Assembly: GCF_030766725.1 (NCBI RefSeq)
Contig: NZ_JARQWR010000012.1
Location: 1 to 64,000 of the forward strand
Source of the DNA: Flavobacterium aerium
Lineage (GTDB): Bacteria; Bacteroidota; Bacteroidia; Flavobacteriales; Flavobacteriaceae
DNA: 64,000 nucleotides
Direction of reading: 5' to 3'
Position 1 is the stretch's first letter; each line of letters begins with the position of its first letter. The position numbers and the translations under genes were made by a program. The notes beneath the pieces are model-generated. The model was given only the letters and a program-made list of their open reading frames with translations. It made no database searches and was not told the DNA's origin. Below are positions 1 through 10,216 of the stretch, one piece after another.

Positions 1-260
1 AAGAATATCCAAAGATGAAGATTGATATTCGTTCGCATACCGATAGTAGAGCAACAGCTTCTTACAATGAGAAACTCTCCAGTAGAAGAGCTAAATCGAC
101 AATGGAGTACATGATTAAAAATGGAATTGATAAAAGCAGACTCACCGCCAAAGGATATGGAGAGTCACAATTAGTCAACAAATGTAGTGATGGTGTTCCT
201 TGTTCAGAAGAAGAACATCAAGCCAATAGAAGAAGTGAGTTTATTATTACGGAAATTTAG
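1..260 (+). CDS. OmpA-family protein, C-terminal fragment
   Basis: The gene enters from the left edge and is open in frame from base 3, so the ATG at 15 is internal. The visible 85 or so residues are an OmpA-like peptidoglycan-binding domain: RSHTDSR, then LSSRRA, KGYGESQ and the terminal ANRRSEFII block. In the family this domain grips diaminopimelate in the cell wall and anchors outer-membrane or periplasmic complexes. The CSDGVPCSEEEH insert before the last block is common in Bacteroidota OmpA proteins. What precedes it (barrel, PD40 or TPR region) is outside the window, so the full role is unknown. Confidence 0.9.
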   Translation, partial: EYPKMKIDIRSHTDSRATASYNEKLSSRRAKSTMEYMIKNGIDKSRLTAKGYGESQLVNKCSDGVPCSEEEHQANRRSEFIITEI

Positions 261-288
261 ACTTGGGAAAATAGAATTATGTAAAGAT

Positions 289-314
289 AAAAGCAATCCA
301 TTAGGGTTGCTTTT
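289..314 (+). terminator. Intrinsic terminator after the OmpA gene
   Basis: AAAAGCAATCC pairs with GGGTTGCTTTT around a 4-base loop and is followed by a T-rich stretch. It sits 28 bases after the OmpA stop codon. Confidence 0.75.
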
Positions 315-433
315 GTTGTGAAATAGAAGAGGTAATAGAAGAGATAAAAAGCTTGTCATCAGTGTCTGTATAATTTTTTGTTAATAGTATCTACGATACT
401 TGTATAATGCGATTGAATTGTTATTTTTGTTGA

Positions 434-464
434 TTGCTATTAATAAAAAATGATTGTAATTTTG
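434..464 (+). promoter_or_regulatory. Promoter of the chaperone operon
   Basis: TTG at 434-436, a 20-base spacer and TAATTTTG at 457-464 match the Bacteroidota consensus. The first start codon is 70 bases downstream at 534. Confidence 0.6.
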
Positions 465-533
465 GAGATATATTGCCAATTTTATAAAAAAGACAAATAA
501 AGATACCACTTAACATAATTTGAAAAAATAATA

Positions 534-2504
534 ATGAAAATAAAACAGTTATTCGTTGGGTTATTAATTTCCTTAAATATAGTGAGTTACGCACAAGAAA
601 GCACGAAGGAAGTTTTGTTTAAAATAGATAATAAACCATATTATACCGACGAATTTACGAGGGTCTATAATAAAAATCTAGATTTGGTAAAAGACGATTC
701 ACAGAAAGATTTAGACCAATATTTAGAATTATTTATCGGATACAAGTTAAAAATAAATAAAGCAAATCAGTTAGGGCTACAAAATAACGCACAATACATT
801 AATGAATTAAAGTCCTACCGAAATCAATTATCAAAGAACTACATTACAGATGCTAAGGTTACAAAAGAGCTAATCGAAGAGGCTTATAAGCGATCATTAA
901 AAGAAATTAGAGCATCCCATATTTTATTATTAGTCAATGAAAATGCTACACCAGCAGATACTTTGAAGATTTATAATGAAGCAATGAACTTGCGTAAGAG
1001 AATTATAAATGGGGAAGATTTCGCTACAGTGGCAACACAATATTCACAAGATCCATCCGTAAAAGAAAATAAAGGAGATTTAGGTTATTTCTCTGTGTTT
1101 AGAATGGTTTACCCATTTGAAAATGCAGCGTATAGTACTCCAAAAGGAGAAATTTCAAAACCAATAAGAACAAGATTTGGATACCACTTAATTAAAGTGC
1201 AAGACGTTAGAGATAACAGAGGAGAAGTAACGGCAGCTCATATTATGGTTTTAAAACCAACCAATAATATGGATAACGGAATGGAGAAAGCAAAAAATAC
1301 CATCCAAGAAATCTATCAAAAATTAAAACAAGGAGAAGATTTTGCTACGTTAGCAAGACAATTTTCAGAAGATAAATCATCCTCTTCAAAAGGAGGAACA
1401 TTGAGCCGTTTCGCATCAGGACAATTAAGTTCCGAAGAATTTGAAAATGTAGCTTTCTCATTAACAAAACCCGGAGAATATTCTGCACCATTTGAAAGCC
1501 AGTTTGGATGGCACATCGTAAAGTTAATCGAAAAGCATCCAGTGAAAACAATGGAAGAGATGGAGAATGAGATTGATGGTAAGATTAGAAAAGATGAACG
1601 CTCTAGATTGATTACTGTAGCTCAAAACCATAAATTGAGACAAAAATACAGCGTTAAAACAGATGCTAAAATGTATGCTAAAATTGTAAAACTAGTCAAT
1701 GATAAATTTTACAATAACGAATGGGTAATGCCAGAAAATTTGAAAGAATTTGATAAAGGCTTATTAACAGTAAATAATAAATCTATTGCAGGAGCGACCT
1801 TTTTAGGCTATTTATATTCTCAACAACGAGGAACAAATACAATTAAGCCAATCGGAAAATTAGTAGATGATTTATATCAGAAATTTATTGACGAGCAATT
1901 GAACTATTACGCAAGTGAGAATTTAGAAGCAGATTATCCTGAATTTGGATTAGTAATGGAAGAATACCGTGATGGACTACTTTTGTTTGATTTAATGGAG
2001 AAAGAAATCTGGGAAAAAGCAAAAACAGATACAATAGGATTGAAAAACTATTATGAATTGAATACCAAAAAATATCAATGGAATAATAGAGTAGATGCAG
2101 TTGTAATTTCATCAACTAAATCGGAAGCAATAAATCAAGCATTGAAATATTTGAAGCAAGGTAAATCAACAGATTTCATTAAGGAGAAATTAAATACGAA
2201 TGGAATTGTAGATGTGATGGTGAATGCAGGTGTATTTGAAGAAGGAAGTGAAGCACTCCCTAAAAGTACGGTTATGAAAGAAGGGACATCAAAAGTGATT
2301 AAAGAAGGAGATTACTATTATATAACAAAGGTAAATAAGGTGTTGCCAGCAGGGCCAAAACTTTTAGATGAAACAAAAGGTAGAGTGATAAACGACTATC
2401 AACAATATTTAGAAGAAAAATGGGTTAGTGATTTGAAGAATGAATTTAAAGTTGCTGTTGATAAGGCAGCTTTTGAGAAAGTGAAAAAACAAATCAAAAA
2501 ATAA
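534..2504 (+). CDS. Periplasmic peptidyl-prolyl isomerase with two parvulin domains
   Basis: A 656-residue SurA/PpiD-like folding factor. Residues 1-20 form a signal peptide ending SYA-Q. A helical chaperone-like segment leads into two parvulin domains, about 124-225 (starts RASHILL, ends FGYHLIKV) and 231-335 (AAHIMVL to FGWHIVKL). A long C-terminal region of about 300 residues has no motif I recognise. Parvulins catalyse cis-trans isomerisation of X-Pro bonds, here probably in outer-membrane clients. It is the first gene of a run with the next two isomerase-like genes; the next gene starts at the base after its stop, so translation is probably coupled. Confidence 0.9.
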   Translation: MKIKQLFVGLLISLNIVSYAQESTKEVLFKIDNKPYYTDEFTRVYNKNLDLVKDDSQKDLDQYLELFIGYKLKINKANQLGLQNNAQYINELKSYRNQLSKNYITDAKVTKELIEEAYKRSLKEIRASHILLLVNENATPADTLKIYNEAMNLRKRIINGEDFATVATQYSQDPSVKENKGDLGYFSVFRMVYPFENAAYSTPKGEISKPIRTRFGYHLIKVQDVRDNRGEVTAAHIMVLKPTNNMDNGMEKAKNTIQEIYQKLKQGEDFATLARQFSEDKSSSSKGGTLSRFASGQLSSEEFENVAFSLTKPGEYSAPFESQFGWHIVKLIEKHPVKTMEEMENEIDGKIRKDERSRLITVAQNHKLRQKYSVKTDAKMYAKIVKLVNDKFYNNEWVMPENLKEFDKGLLTVNNKSIAGATFLGYLYSQQRGTNTIKPIGKLVDDLYQKFIDEQLNYYASENLEADYPEFGLVMEEYRDGLLLFDLMEKEIWEKAKTDTIGLKNYYELNTKKYQWNNRVDAVVISSTKSEAINQALKYLKQGKSTDFIKEKLNTNGIVDVMVNAGVFEEGSEALPKSTVMKEGTSKVIKEGDYYYITKVNKVLPAGPKLLDETKGRVINDYQQYLEEKWVSDLKNEFKVAVDKAAFEKVKKQIKK

Positions 2505-3356
2505 ATGCATAGAATTCTGTACGGTATCGTATTGCTTACTTTAGTGTCCTCTTGTAATTATTTCAAGAAGGAAGCTAAGCCTGAAGCTATAGCTAGAGCA
2601 AACGATTCTTATCTATATTATGACGAAATTAAAGATCTAGTTCCAGCAGGAACATCCAAAAAAGATAGTTTAATTATCGTGAAAAATTACATAGATCGTT
2701 GGGCGACACAAAAGCTATTGATTGATGCGGCAGAATTAAATTTGAGCCCAGAGAAGCAATTAGAATACGATAAATTAATAAAGCAGTATAAAATCGATTT
2801 ATATACAAAAGGATATATCGAAGAAGTAGTGAAAACTACTGTTGATACTGTAATTACGCAAGCTGAGCTTGTGAAATATTACAATGAAAATAAAGAGAAC
2901 TTTAAGACAAATGGAACGTTAGTAAAACTTAGATACATCAATCTACCAAAAGATCATCCTAAGTTTGAAACGATAAAAAGTAAATTTTTAGAAAATAAAA
3001 AAGAAGATAGGAAACTTCTGAATAGCTATTCTATACAATTTAAAAGTTTTGCTTTAAATGATTCCGTATGGGTAGAGATGAATCAAATCTATCAAAAACT
3101 ACCATTTATAACACCCGATAATAGAGAACAATACATATTAAGAGGAAAAATAATCCAATCACCAGATTCATTAAACGTATATTTGGTGAAAATTAATAAT
3201 GTATTAGATAAAAATGAAGTAAGCCCATTTGAATATATAAAGCCTACTTTAGAACAAGTAATTTTGAATAAAAGGAAGTTAGAATTAATTAAAAAATTTG
3301 AAAAAGATATTACCGATGATGCGATTAAAAATAACAAATATGAAATCTATAATTAA
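2505..3356 (+). CDS. SurA-like lipoprotein without a parvulin domain
   Basis: A 283-residue predicted lipoprotein: the signal ends in the lipobox VSSC, with Cys17 as the likely lipid-anchored residue. The rest resembles the helical chaperone part of SurA (charged helices, a YYNENKENF segment where SurA relatives enter their parvulin domain), but no parvulin core follows. It lies between two double-parvulin genes, starting directly after the first and overlapping the next by 17 bases. A holdase or scaffold role beside its neighbours is inference from context. Confidence 0.7.
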   Translation: MHRILYGIVLLTLVSSCNYFKKEAKPEAIARANDSYLYYDEIKDLVPAGTSKKDSLIIVKNYIDRWATQKLLIDAAELNLSPEKQLEYDKLIKQYKIDLYTKGYIEEVVKTTVDTVITQAELVKYYNENKENFKTNGTLVKLRYINLPKDHPKFETIKSKFLENKKEDRKLLNSYSIQFKSFALNDSVWVEMNQIYQKLPFITPDNREQYILRGKIIQSPDSLNVYLVKINNVLDKNEVSPFEYIKPTLEQVILNKRKLELIKKFEKDITDDAIKNNKYEIYN

Positions 3357-4752
3357 TAAACTTGGCCTCATCTTGGGTATTTCTTTACTTTCATCAGGAA
3401 TGATGAATGCACAAGAAGTTATTAAAGAAAAAGAGTCAGTGGTGGTGGTTCCGACAAAAAACAGTCCAAAGCCAAAGATAGATGGTGTAATTGCAGTGGT
3501 GGGAGAGTATGTTATTTTAGATTCAGATATCGATAAAACATATTTAGAAATTACAAGCCAAGGAGGATCTGTAGCCGATATTACTAGATGTGAGATGCTA
3601 GGGAAATTACTTGAAGATAAATTATATGCACACCAAGCTATTCAAGATAGTATTGTAGTAAGTGATGCCGAAGTGAATTCAAGATTGGATGAGCAATACA
3701 ACTACATGGTAGAGCAATTAGGATCTGCAGATAAAGTAGTGAAATACTTTAAGAAAAGCACTGAAGAAGAATTGAAAGCGCAACTTTTTGAAATTATCAA
3801 AATGAATAAGTTGGCGATGGATATGCAAAAGAAAATTATTGATGAAGTTCAAATTACACCAGAAGAAGTAAGAACATTCTATAAAAAAATTCCAGCAGAT
3901 CAATTACCAATTTTTGGAGCGGAAATGGAAGTTGCACAAATTGTGATAGACCCTAAAGTAACGGCAGAAGAAAAGCAAAAAGTAATTGATAAATTGAATG
4001 ACTTCAAAAAAGACATTCAACAAAACGGAGCGAGTTTCTTCAGTAAAGCAGTACTGTATTCAGATGATTCAGGAACAAGATCAAATGGAGGATTTATGCG
4101 CGTTACTAGAAAATCACCATTAGTAAAAGAATTTAAAGAAACAGCATTTAGTTTGGCAGAAGGAGAAATTTCTGCACCAGTAGAAACTGAATACGGATTC
4201 CATATCATTTATATTGAGAAAATCAGAGGGCAAGAAATCGATCTAAGACATATCCTATTGATTCCTAAAGTATCAGATGAAGCTTTAAAAGAAGCAAAAG
4301 AAAAAATTGATTTAATCAGAAAAAGAATTGTTGCAGGCGAAATAACTTTTGCAGAAGCAGCACGTACTTCATCTGATGAAAAAGAAACAAGAAATAATGG
4401 TGGTGTATTGTTGAATCCTAAAACGATGGAAACACGTTTTGAATTGACAAAAATGGATCCAAGTATCTACAATCAAGTATCTGGATTGAAAGATGGTGAA
4501 GTATCATTACCAATTATTGATTCTGACCAATTAGGAAGAAGAAAATATAAATTAATGACGGTGACCAATCGTTTTGATGAGCATAAAGCAGATTACGCAA
4601 AAGACTATATTAAAATTAAAGATTTGGCTTTGAAAGAAAAACAAATCAAAGAAATTGGAAAATGGTCTGATGAAAAAATCAAAGAAACTTACATTAAAAT
4701 TAATGGTGAATACAGAAATTGTAAGTTTACAAATAACTGGTTGAAAAAATAA
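3340..4752 (+). CDS. surA: SurA-type peptidyl-prolyl isomerase/chaperone
   Basis: I place the start at 3340 (MKSIINKLG), because only this ATG gives a proper signal peptide, cut after MNA-Q; an upstream in-frame ATG at 3298 lies deep in the previous gene. The 470-residue protein has a SurA N-domain (residues 45-185, opening with GVIAVVGEYVILDSDID) and two parvulin domains, about 195-296 (ends YGFHIIYI) and 299-400 (DLRHILL). SurA escorts unfolded outer-membrane proteins across the periplasm. The 17-base overlap with the preceding lipoprotein gene supports coupled translation. Confidence 0.88.
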   Translation: MKSIINKLGLILGISLLSSGMMNAQEVIKEKESVVVVPTKNSPKPKIDGVIAVVGEYVILDSDIDKTYLEITSQGGSVADITRCEMLGKLLEDKLYAHQAIQDSIVVSDAEVNSRLDEQYNYMVEQLGSADKVVKYFKKSTEEELKAQLFEIIKMNKLAMDMQKKIIDEVQITPEEVRTFYKKIPADQLPIFGAEMEVAQIVIDPKVTAEEKQKVIDKLNDFKKDIQQNGASFFSKAVLYSDDSGTRSNGGFMRVTRKSPLVKEFKETAFSLAEGEISAPVETEYGFHIIYIEKIRGQEIDLRHILLIPKVSDEALKEAKEKIDLIRKRIVAGEITFAEAARTSSDEKETRNNGGVLLNPKTMETRFELTKMDPSIYNQVSGLKDGEVSLPIIDSDQLGRRKYKLMTVTNRFDEHKADYAKDYIKIKDLALKEKQIKEIGKWSDEKIKETYIKINGEYRNCKFTNNWLKK

Positions 4753-4763
4753 AAATCCAGACC

Positions 4764-5480
4764 ATGAAAAAAGCGAGTTGCCTATTGTTATTCATAGTGA
4801 TGCTATCATCTTGCAATCAGATTTCAAAAGAAAATGAGAACAAGAAAGCTGTAGATACAATCAAATCTGTTGACGTTGAAAAAACGGTAAAAGATAGTGT
4901 TCAACCACACGATACTTTTAATGAAACAGTTGAGAATGTAGAGGAGAAATTAAAATCATTTATTCCTACAGGATATGATGCAATTAATGTAACGTATGGT
5001 AATCTTAATTTGGATGGATCTAAAGATGCTATTTTAGTTTTACGCAAAACTACTGAAGAAACAACATCAAACAATGCTGAAAACAAACCAGATAAAAGAT
5101 CTTTACTTGTTTTGTTAGGGCAAAAAGATGGGGCATTTCAACTAGTTTATAAAAATGATAATGCAGTGGAATGTATTGATTGTGGAGGGATGTTTGGTGA
5201 TCCTTTTACTGGGATAACAATCAAAGAAGGATATTTCTCCATTGAGCACGGAGTATCAGGAGGAGTTCATTGGGAGAAGGTAACGACATTTAAATACGAT
5301 AAAACCAAAAACAATTGGTTTCTATTTAAAGACCATTACATCAACTATATTATGAACCCGGGTACAGATCCGAATAATAAAGAAGCGTTAGTTAAGGATC
5401 AAGATAAGCTTAAGACAATTAAAGATTTTGGTGAAATCCCATTTGAAAAATACAATACTTATAGCGAGAAAGGATATTAA
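4764..5480 (+). CDS. Hypothetical lipoprotein in the chaperone operon
   Basis: A 238-residue protein with a lipoprotein signal (lipobox LSSC, Cys17), 11 bases after surA and so probably co-transcribed. The body holds a segment typical of soluble beta-rich Bacteroidota lipoproteins: NLNLDGSKDAILVLRK, then LLVLLGQKDGAFQLVYK and a CIDCGG motif. No catalytic motif is evident. An FG-GAP-like repeat is possible, but I see one copy only. The function is unknown; co-location with three folding factors suggests an envelope role. Confidence 0.65.
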   Translation: MKKASCLLLFIVMLSSCNQISKENENKKAVDTIKSVDVEKTVKDSVQPHDTFNETVENVEEKLKSFIPTGYDAINVTYGNLNLDGSKDAILVLRKTTEETTSNNAENKPDKRSLLVLLGQKDGAFQLVYKNDNAVECIDCGGMFGDPFTGITIKEGYFSIEHGVSGGVHWEKVTTFKYDKTKNNWFLFKDHYINYIMNPGTDPNNKEALVKDQDKLKTIKDFGEIPFEKYNTYSEKGY

Positions 5481-5498
5481 AAACTAAATTAATAATCT

Positions 5499-5506
5499 TA
5501 TTTTTG
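5499..5506 (+). promoter_or_regulatory. -7 box ahead of the MoxR gene
   Basis: TATTTTTG fits TANNTTTG and lies 81 bases before the ATG. No good TTG is found at the usual distance. Confidence 0.35.
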
Positions 5507-5587
5507 GAATTATTACCATAGTAAAGAATCCATAAAAATAGTTCATAGCCAAAAAATCCAATATTAATTCCTCAATACAATTATTAA

Positions 5588-6541
5588 ATGTCTGATGTAA
5601 CCGCTATACAACGTCTAGTTCAAAAACAAAAAGAACTAAAACAAGAAATTGCTAAAATCATTGTAGGTCAAGATACTGTTGTTGATCAAATTCTGCTGAG
5701 TATTTTTTCAGGAGGACATTCCTTATTAGTAGGAGTGCCAGGTTTGGCAAAAACTTTAATGGTAAATACAATTGCACAGGCGCTAGGATTAGACTTTAAA
5801 CGTATTCAATTCACTCCCGATTTAATGCCTTCGGATATTTTAGGAAGTGAGATATTAGATGAAAATCGCCAATTTAAATTCATTAAGGGACCAATATTCT
5901 CTAATATTATCCTAGCAGATGAGATTAATAGAACACCACCAAAAACTCAAGCAGCTTTATTAGAAGCGATGCAAGAGAGAGCAGTGACGATTGCGGGACA
6001 TCACTATAAATTAGATTTACCATATTTCGTATTAGCAACACAAAACCCAATTGAGCAAGAAGGAACCTATCCATTGCCAGAAGCACAATTAGATCGTTTT
6101 ATGTTTGCCATAAAATTAGATTATCCCTCTTTTGCAGAAGAAGTTCAAGTGGTGAAAAGCACCACGTCTGATGTGAAAGTTCAGGTTAATCCGTTATTCA
6201 CAGCGCAGGAAATTATTGATTTTCAACAATTAATAAGAAGAATTCCAGTGGCAGATAATGTAATCGAATACGCCGTAACCTTAGTCAGTAAAACACGTCC
6301 AGATAATCCATTATCCAATGAATTAGTGAAGAATTATTTAGACTGGGGAGCAGGGCCAAGAGCTTCACAAAATTTAATTTTGGCAGCGAAAGCACATGCC
6401 GCATTTCAAGGAAAATTCTCACCAGATATAGAAGATGTACAAGCGGTAGCAATTGGAATTTTAAGACACAGAATTATTAAAAATTATAAAGCAGATGCAG
6501 AAGGTATTTCGGAAGAAAAAATCATTCAAAAATTGATGTAA
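5588..6541 (+). CDS. MoxR-family AAA+ ATPase
   Basis: A 317-residue AAA+ chaperone-like ATPase of the MoxR group. Walker A is GVPGLAKT (49-56), Walker B ends ILADE (Asp111, Glu112), and the ATQNPIEQEGTYPLPEAQ sensor block with LDRF is intact. MoxR proteins often work with VWA-domain proteins to mature or insert metal into enzyme complexes. No VWA, DUF58 or BatA-type gene follows here: a terminator closes the unit and aconitase comes next. Confidence 0.93.
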   Translation: MSDVTAIQRLVQKQKELKQEIAKIIVGQDTVVDQILLSIFSGGHSLLVGVPGLAKTLMVNTIAQALGLDFKRIQFTPDLMPSDILGSEILDENRQFKFIKGPIFSNIILADEINRTPPKTQAALLEAMQERAVTIAGHHYKLDLPYFVLATQNPIEQEGTYPLPEAQLDRFMFAIKLDYPSFAEEVQVVKSTTSDVKVQVNPLFTAQEIIDFQQLIRRIPVADNVIEYAVTLVSKTRPDNPLSNELVKNYLDWGAGPRASQNLILAAKAHAAFQGKFSPDIEDVQAVAIGILRHRIIKNYKADAEGISEEKIIQKLM

Positions 6542-6564
6542 TACCTCTATAGACCCTTATTTAG

Positions 6565-6603
6565 AAAGGTTCTTAGTATAAATAGATACTAAGAACCTTT
6601 TTT
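6565..6603 (+). terminator. Strong terminator after the MoxR gene
   Basis: A 15-bp perfect stem (AAAGGTTCTTAGTAT and its complement) with a 6-base loop is followed by a T run. It closes the chaperone/MoxR region. Confidence 0.9.
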
Positions 6604-6782
6604 CGTTTCAGTGCATATTTCGAATTTATCAATAAAAGGTTTTTAAAATAATTATAATTCATCATTTTTGATAAAATATCACATTTCTTTCGATAAAATT
6701 CAGTTTAAATGCCGTTTTAGGAATAATAATGTTCTGAAAGGGCACTTTTGATGAAAATTTTTAAAATATCAGTATTAATGCG

Positions 6783-6790
6783 TAATTTTG
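6783..6790 (+). promoter_or_regulatory. -7 box of the aconitase promoter
   Basis: TAATTTTG matches the Bacteroidota -7 consensus 46 bases before the start codon. A TTG at the usual distance is not evident. The rest of the 295-base spacer holds only the upstream terminator. Confidence 0.5.
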
Positions 6791-6836
6791 TGCCTGAATA
6801 AAATTTACAAAACAAATAACGTAACTAATTTATATT

Positions 6837-9101
6837 ATGGCTTTTGATATTGATATGATTAAAAAGGTGTATGCAACGATGGCTGAACGTGTGGATAAAG
6901 CACGTGAACTTGTAGGTCGTCCGCTAACACTTTCAGAAAAGATTTTGTATTCACATCTTTGGGAAGGAAATCCAACTCAAGCCTTCACAAGAGGTAAAGA
7001 TTATGTGGATTTCGCTCCAGACCGTGTTGCATGTCAAGATGCAACTGCACAAATGGCTTTATTGCAATTTATGCATGCTGGAAAAAGTAAAGTAGCTGTA
7101 CCAACAACCGTACATTGTGATCACTTAATTCAAGCAAAAGTTGATGCTGTAACCGATTTAGCTAGAGCAAAAACACAAAGTAATGAAGTTTTTGATTTCC
7201 TTTCTTCTGTTTCAGATAAATATGGAATTGGTTTCTGGAAACCAGGAGCAGGTATTATTCACCAAGTAGTTTTGGAGAACTATGCTTTCCCAGGTGGAAT
7301 GATGATTGGAACAGATTCACATACTGTAAATGCAGGTGGATTAGGAATGATCGCGATTGGAGTAGGTGGAGCTGATGCAGTAGATGTAATGTCAGGAATG
7401 GCATGGGAATTAAAATTCCCAAAATTAATTGGTGTAAAATTAACAGGGAAACTTAGTGGATGGACAGCACCAAAAGATGTAATCTTAAAAGTAGCTGGAA
7501 TACTTACTGTAAAAGGTGGTACTGGAGCTATTGTTGAATATTTTGGAGAAGGAGCGAAAGCAATGTCTTGTACTGGTAAAGGTACAATCTGTAATATGGG
7601 AGCTGAAATCGGAGCTACAACATCTACGTTTGGTTACGATGAATCGATGGACCGTTACTTACGTTCTACTGATAGAGCTGATGTAGCTGATGCAGCAAAC
7701 ACTGTAGCAAAATACTTAACAGCAGATGATGAAGTATACGCTAACCCAGAACAATATTTTGACCAAGTAATTGAAATTAATCTTACAGAATTAGAACCAT
7801 ACTTAAACGGTCCTTTTACTCCGGATTTAGCTACGCCAATTTCTAAAATGAAAGAGGAAGCATTAAAAAATAACTGGCCATTAAAAATTGATGTAGGTTT
7901 AATCGGTTCTTGTACAAACTCTTCTTATGAAGATATTGCTAGAGCAGCTTCGTTAGCAAAACAAGTTGCGGATAAGAACTTAAAAACAAAATCTAAATTT
8001 ACAATCACTCCAGGTTCAGAATTAGTACGATATACTATCGAACGTGATGGATTCATCGATACATTCGATAAAATTGGAGCGACTGTTTTTGCAAATGCTT
8101 GTGGACCATGTATCGGTATGTGGGACAGAGAAGGTGCAGAAAAAGAAGAACGCAATACAATCGTTCACTCTTTCAACAGAAACTTCTCTAAGCGTGCAGA
8201 TGGTAACCCAAATACATTAGCATTTGTTGGATCTCCAGAATTAGTTACTGCTTTAGCAATTGCAGGTGATTTAAGTTTCAATCCATTAACGGATACTTTA
8301 ATCAACGAAGATGGTGTAGAAGTAAGATTAGACGAACCAACAGGAAATGAATTACCTCCAAAAGGTTTCGAAGCAGAAGATGCTGGATTCCAAGCACCAT
8401 CATTAGATGGATCTGGTGTAATAGTAGCTGTTAATCCTGAGTCTGAAAGACTTCAGTTATTAGCGCCATTTACTCCATGGGATGGTAAAGACATTATGGG
8501 AGCTAAATTATTAATTAAAGCTTTCGGAAAATGTACTACAGATCATATCTCTATGGCGGGACCATGGTTACGTTTTAGAGGTCACTTAGATAATATTTCT
8601 AACAATATGTTGATTGGAGCAGTGAATGCATTCAACCAAAAAACAAACAATGTTAAAAATCAATTAACTGGTGAATACGCAGAAGTTCCTGCAGTTCAAC
8701 GTGCATACAAAGCGGCTGGAGTACCTACAATTGTAGTAGGTGATCATAACTATGGTGAAGGATCTTCTCGTGAGCACGCAGCTATGGAGCCACGTTTCTT
8801 AGGAGTGAAAGCAGTATTAGTAAAATCTTTTGCTCGTATCCACGAAACGAACTTGAAAAAACAAGGTATGTTAGCGTTGATTTTTGCAAATGAAGCAGAT
8901 TACGATAAAATCCAAGAAAATGATACAATCAATTTCATTGACTTAACAGAATTTGCACCAGGTAAACCATTAACTTTAGAATTCGTTCACGCTGATGGAT
9001 CTAAAGATATTATCATGGCAAACCATACATACAACGAAGGACAAATTGGTTGGTTCGTTGCAGGTTCAGCATTGAACTTGATTGCAGCTGGAAAAGCTTA
9101 A
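6837..9101 (+). CDS. acnA: Aconitate hydratase, mitochondrial type
   Basis: A 754-residue aconitase that interconverts citrate and isocitrate in the TCA cycle. The three 4Fe-4S ligands are visible: Cys359 ([11 protein letters not shown]), Cys422 and Cys425 ([12 protein letters not shown]), one off the classic pig-heart numbering, so this is the mitochondrial-type architecture rather than the longer IRP1/AcnA or AcnB forms. The swivel domain carries [18 protein letters not shown]. It stands alone, with a promoter before and a terminator after. The symbol is conventional only. Confidence 0.97.
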   Translation: MAFDIDMIKKVYATMAERVDKARELVGRPLTLSEKILYSHLWEGNPTQAFTRGKDYVDFAPDRVACQDATAQMALLQFMHAGKSKVAVPTTVHCDHLIQAKVDAVTDLARAKTQSNEVFDFLSSVSDKYGIGFWKPGAGIIHQVVLENYAFPGGMMIGTDSHTVNAGGLGMIAIGVGGADAVDVMSGMAWELKFPKLIGVKLTGKLSGWTAPKDVILKVAGILTVKGGTGAIVEYFGEGAKAMSCTGKGTICNMGAEIGATTSTFGYDESMDRYLRSTDRADVADAANTVAKYLTADDEVYANPEQYFDQVIEINLTELEPYLNGPFTPDLATPISKMKEEALKNNWPLKIDVGLIGSCTNSSYEDIARAASLAKQVADKNLKTKSKFTITPGSELVRYTIERDGFIDTFDKIGATVFANACGPCIGMWDREGAEKEERNTIVHSFNRNFSKRADGNPNTLAFVGSPELVTALAIAGDLSFNPLTDTLINEDGVEVRLDEPTGNELPPKGFEAEDAGFQAPSLDGSGVIVAVNPESERLQLLAPFTPWDGKDIMGAKLLIKAFGKCTTDHISMAGPWLRFRGHLDNISNNMLIGAVNAFNQKTNNVKNQLTGEYAEVPAVQRAYKAAGVPTIVVGDHNYGEGSSREHAAMEPRFLGVKAVLVKSFARIHETNLKKQGMLALIFANEADYDKIQENDTINFIDLTEFAPGKPLTLEFVHADGSKDIIMANHTYNEGQIGWFVAGSALNLIAAGKA

Positions 9102-9121
9102 CATGAAAATGTAAATAAATT

Positions 9122-9153
9122 AAAAACGCCCAAGGTAACTTGGGCGTTTTTTT
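9122..9153 (+). terminator. Terminator after aconitase
   Basis: AACGCCCAAG / CTTGGGCGTT stem with a GTAA loop and a run of T, 21 bases after the stop codon. Confidence 0.92.
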
Positions 9154-9205
9154 ATACATTCAAAAAAGAGAAATGAAGAAAGTTGATAAGTTTCGTCTTT
9201 GAGTA

Positions 9206-9237
9206 TTGGGAACACCTTAGTATAAAAACTACCTTTG
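9206..9237 (+). promoter_or_regulatory. Promoter of the cation efflux/TlpA unit
   Basis: TTG at 9206-9208, a 21-base spacer and TACCTTTG at 9230-9237 match the consensus. The start codon is 61 bases downstream. Confidence 0.55.
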
Positions 9238-9298
9238 ATGATTCTTTAAGAAAAGCAAAGCACTAAGCAAAATATTATTTTTAGCAGAAATCAATATA

Positions 9299-10213
9299 AT
9301 GAAAGAAAAGAATACAGTTGTAGAAGTAAATAAAGGACTTCGTACAACATTGATTGGAATAATAGTAAGCGCTATTCTAGCGGTTATAAAAGCCTTAGGA
9401 GGAATTTTTGGGAATTCATATGCTTTAATTGCCGACGCCATTGAGTCTGGAGCTGATGTGTTGACATCAACAATGCTCTGGTTCGGGTTAAAATGGTCTT
9501 TAAAACCGGCAGATGAAGACCATCCTTATGGTCATGGAAAAGTAGAAGCATTAGTCGCTTTAGGAATTGCATTGGCAATGGTATTAGCTGCTTTTGTAAT
9601 CACACACGATAGTATTCATAATATTATGGTACCTCATGAAGCACCAGCACCATATACACTACTAATTCTGGTAGGAGTAATTTTGACTAAAGAAATACTA
9701 TACCGTTATGTCCTAAAAACGGGAGAAGAAATGAAAAGTAATGCAGTGAAAGCAGATGCTTTTCATCATCGAAGTGATGCTATAACTTCTGCAGCGGCAT
9801 TTATTGGGATAACAATTGGTATTATAGGAGGGAAAGGATACGAAGTGGCAGATGACTATGCTGCACTTTTTGCTGCAGTATTAATTGTATACAATGCTTA
9901 TATTATTGCTCGACCAGCTATTGGAGAATTATTAGATGAAGCTTTAGAGCCTGAATTATTAGAAGATATCAAGATTATTGCAGGAAAAGTAATAGGAGTA
10001 GAAGTAGTGGAGAAAGCCCAGTTTAGAAAAATGGGAACAGCTTATCAAGTTGATATGCACATCTGGGTAGATAAAGATTTAAGTGTGGAAAAAGGACATG
10101 AAATTTCACATATGGTTAAAGATGCAGTTCTGGAACAAGTACCACAAGTAATGAATGTACATATTCATATAGAACCATACTATGGTAAAAATACAATTTG
10201 TGATATGCATTAA
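9299..10213 (+). CDS. Cation diffusion facilitator (CDF) family transporter
   Basis: A 304-residue inner-membrane metal/proton antiporter of the CDF family. It has about six membrane segments in the first 210 residues, the family pair ADAIESGAD and HPYGHGKVEAL in the N-half, and HHRSDAITS in the fifth helix, where the His/Asp residues bind metal. The cytoplasmic C-terminal domain ends in a His-rich VHIHIEPYYG stretch. The substrate (Zn, Fe, Mn or Co) cannot be told from sequence alone. A TlpA-like gene starts 3 bases after its stop. Confidence 0.92.
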   Translation: MKEKNTVVEVNKGLRTTLIGIIVSAILAVIKALGGIFGNSYALIADAIESGADVLTSTMLWFGLKWSLKPADEDHPYGHGKVEALVALGIALAMVLAAFVITHDSIHNIMVPHEAPAPYTLLILVGVILTKEILYRYVLKTGEEMKSNAVKADAFHHRSDAITSAAAFIGITIGIIGGKGYEVADDYAALFAAVLIVYNAYIIARPAIGELLDEALEPELLEDIKIIAGKVIGVEVVEKAQFRKMGTAYQVDMHIWVDKDLSVEKGHEISHMVKDAVLEQVPQVMNVHIHIEPYYGKNTICDMH

Positions 10214-10216
10214 TAA

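Noticed and set aside
1316..1551. Two antisense reading frames inside the first isomerase gene
   Set aside because: They lie wholly inside a well-supported gene, have no promoter, and look like frame shadows.
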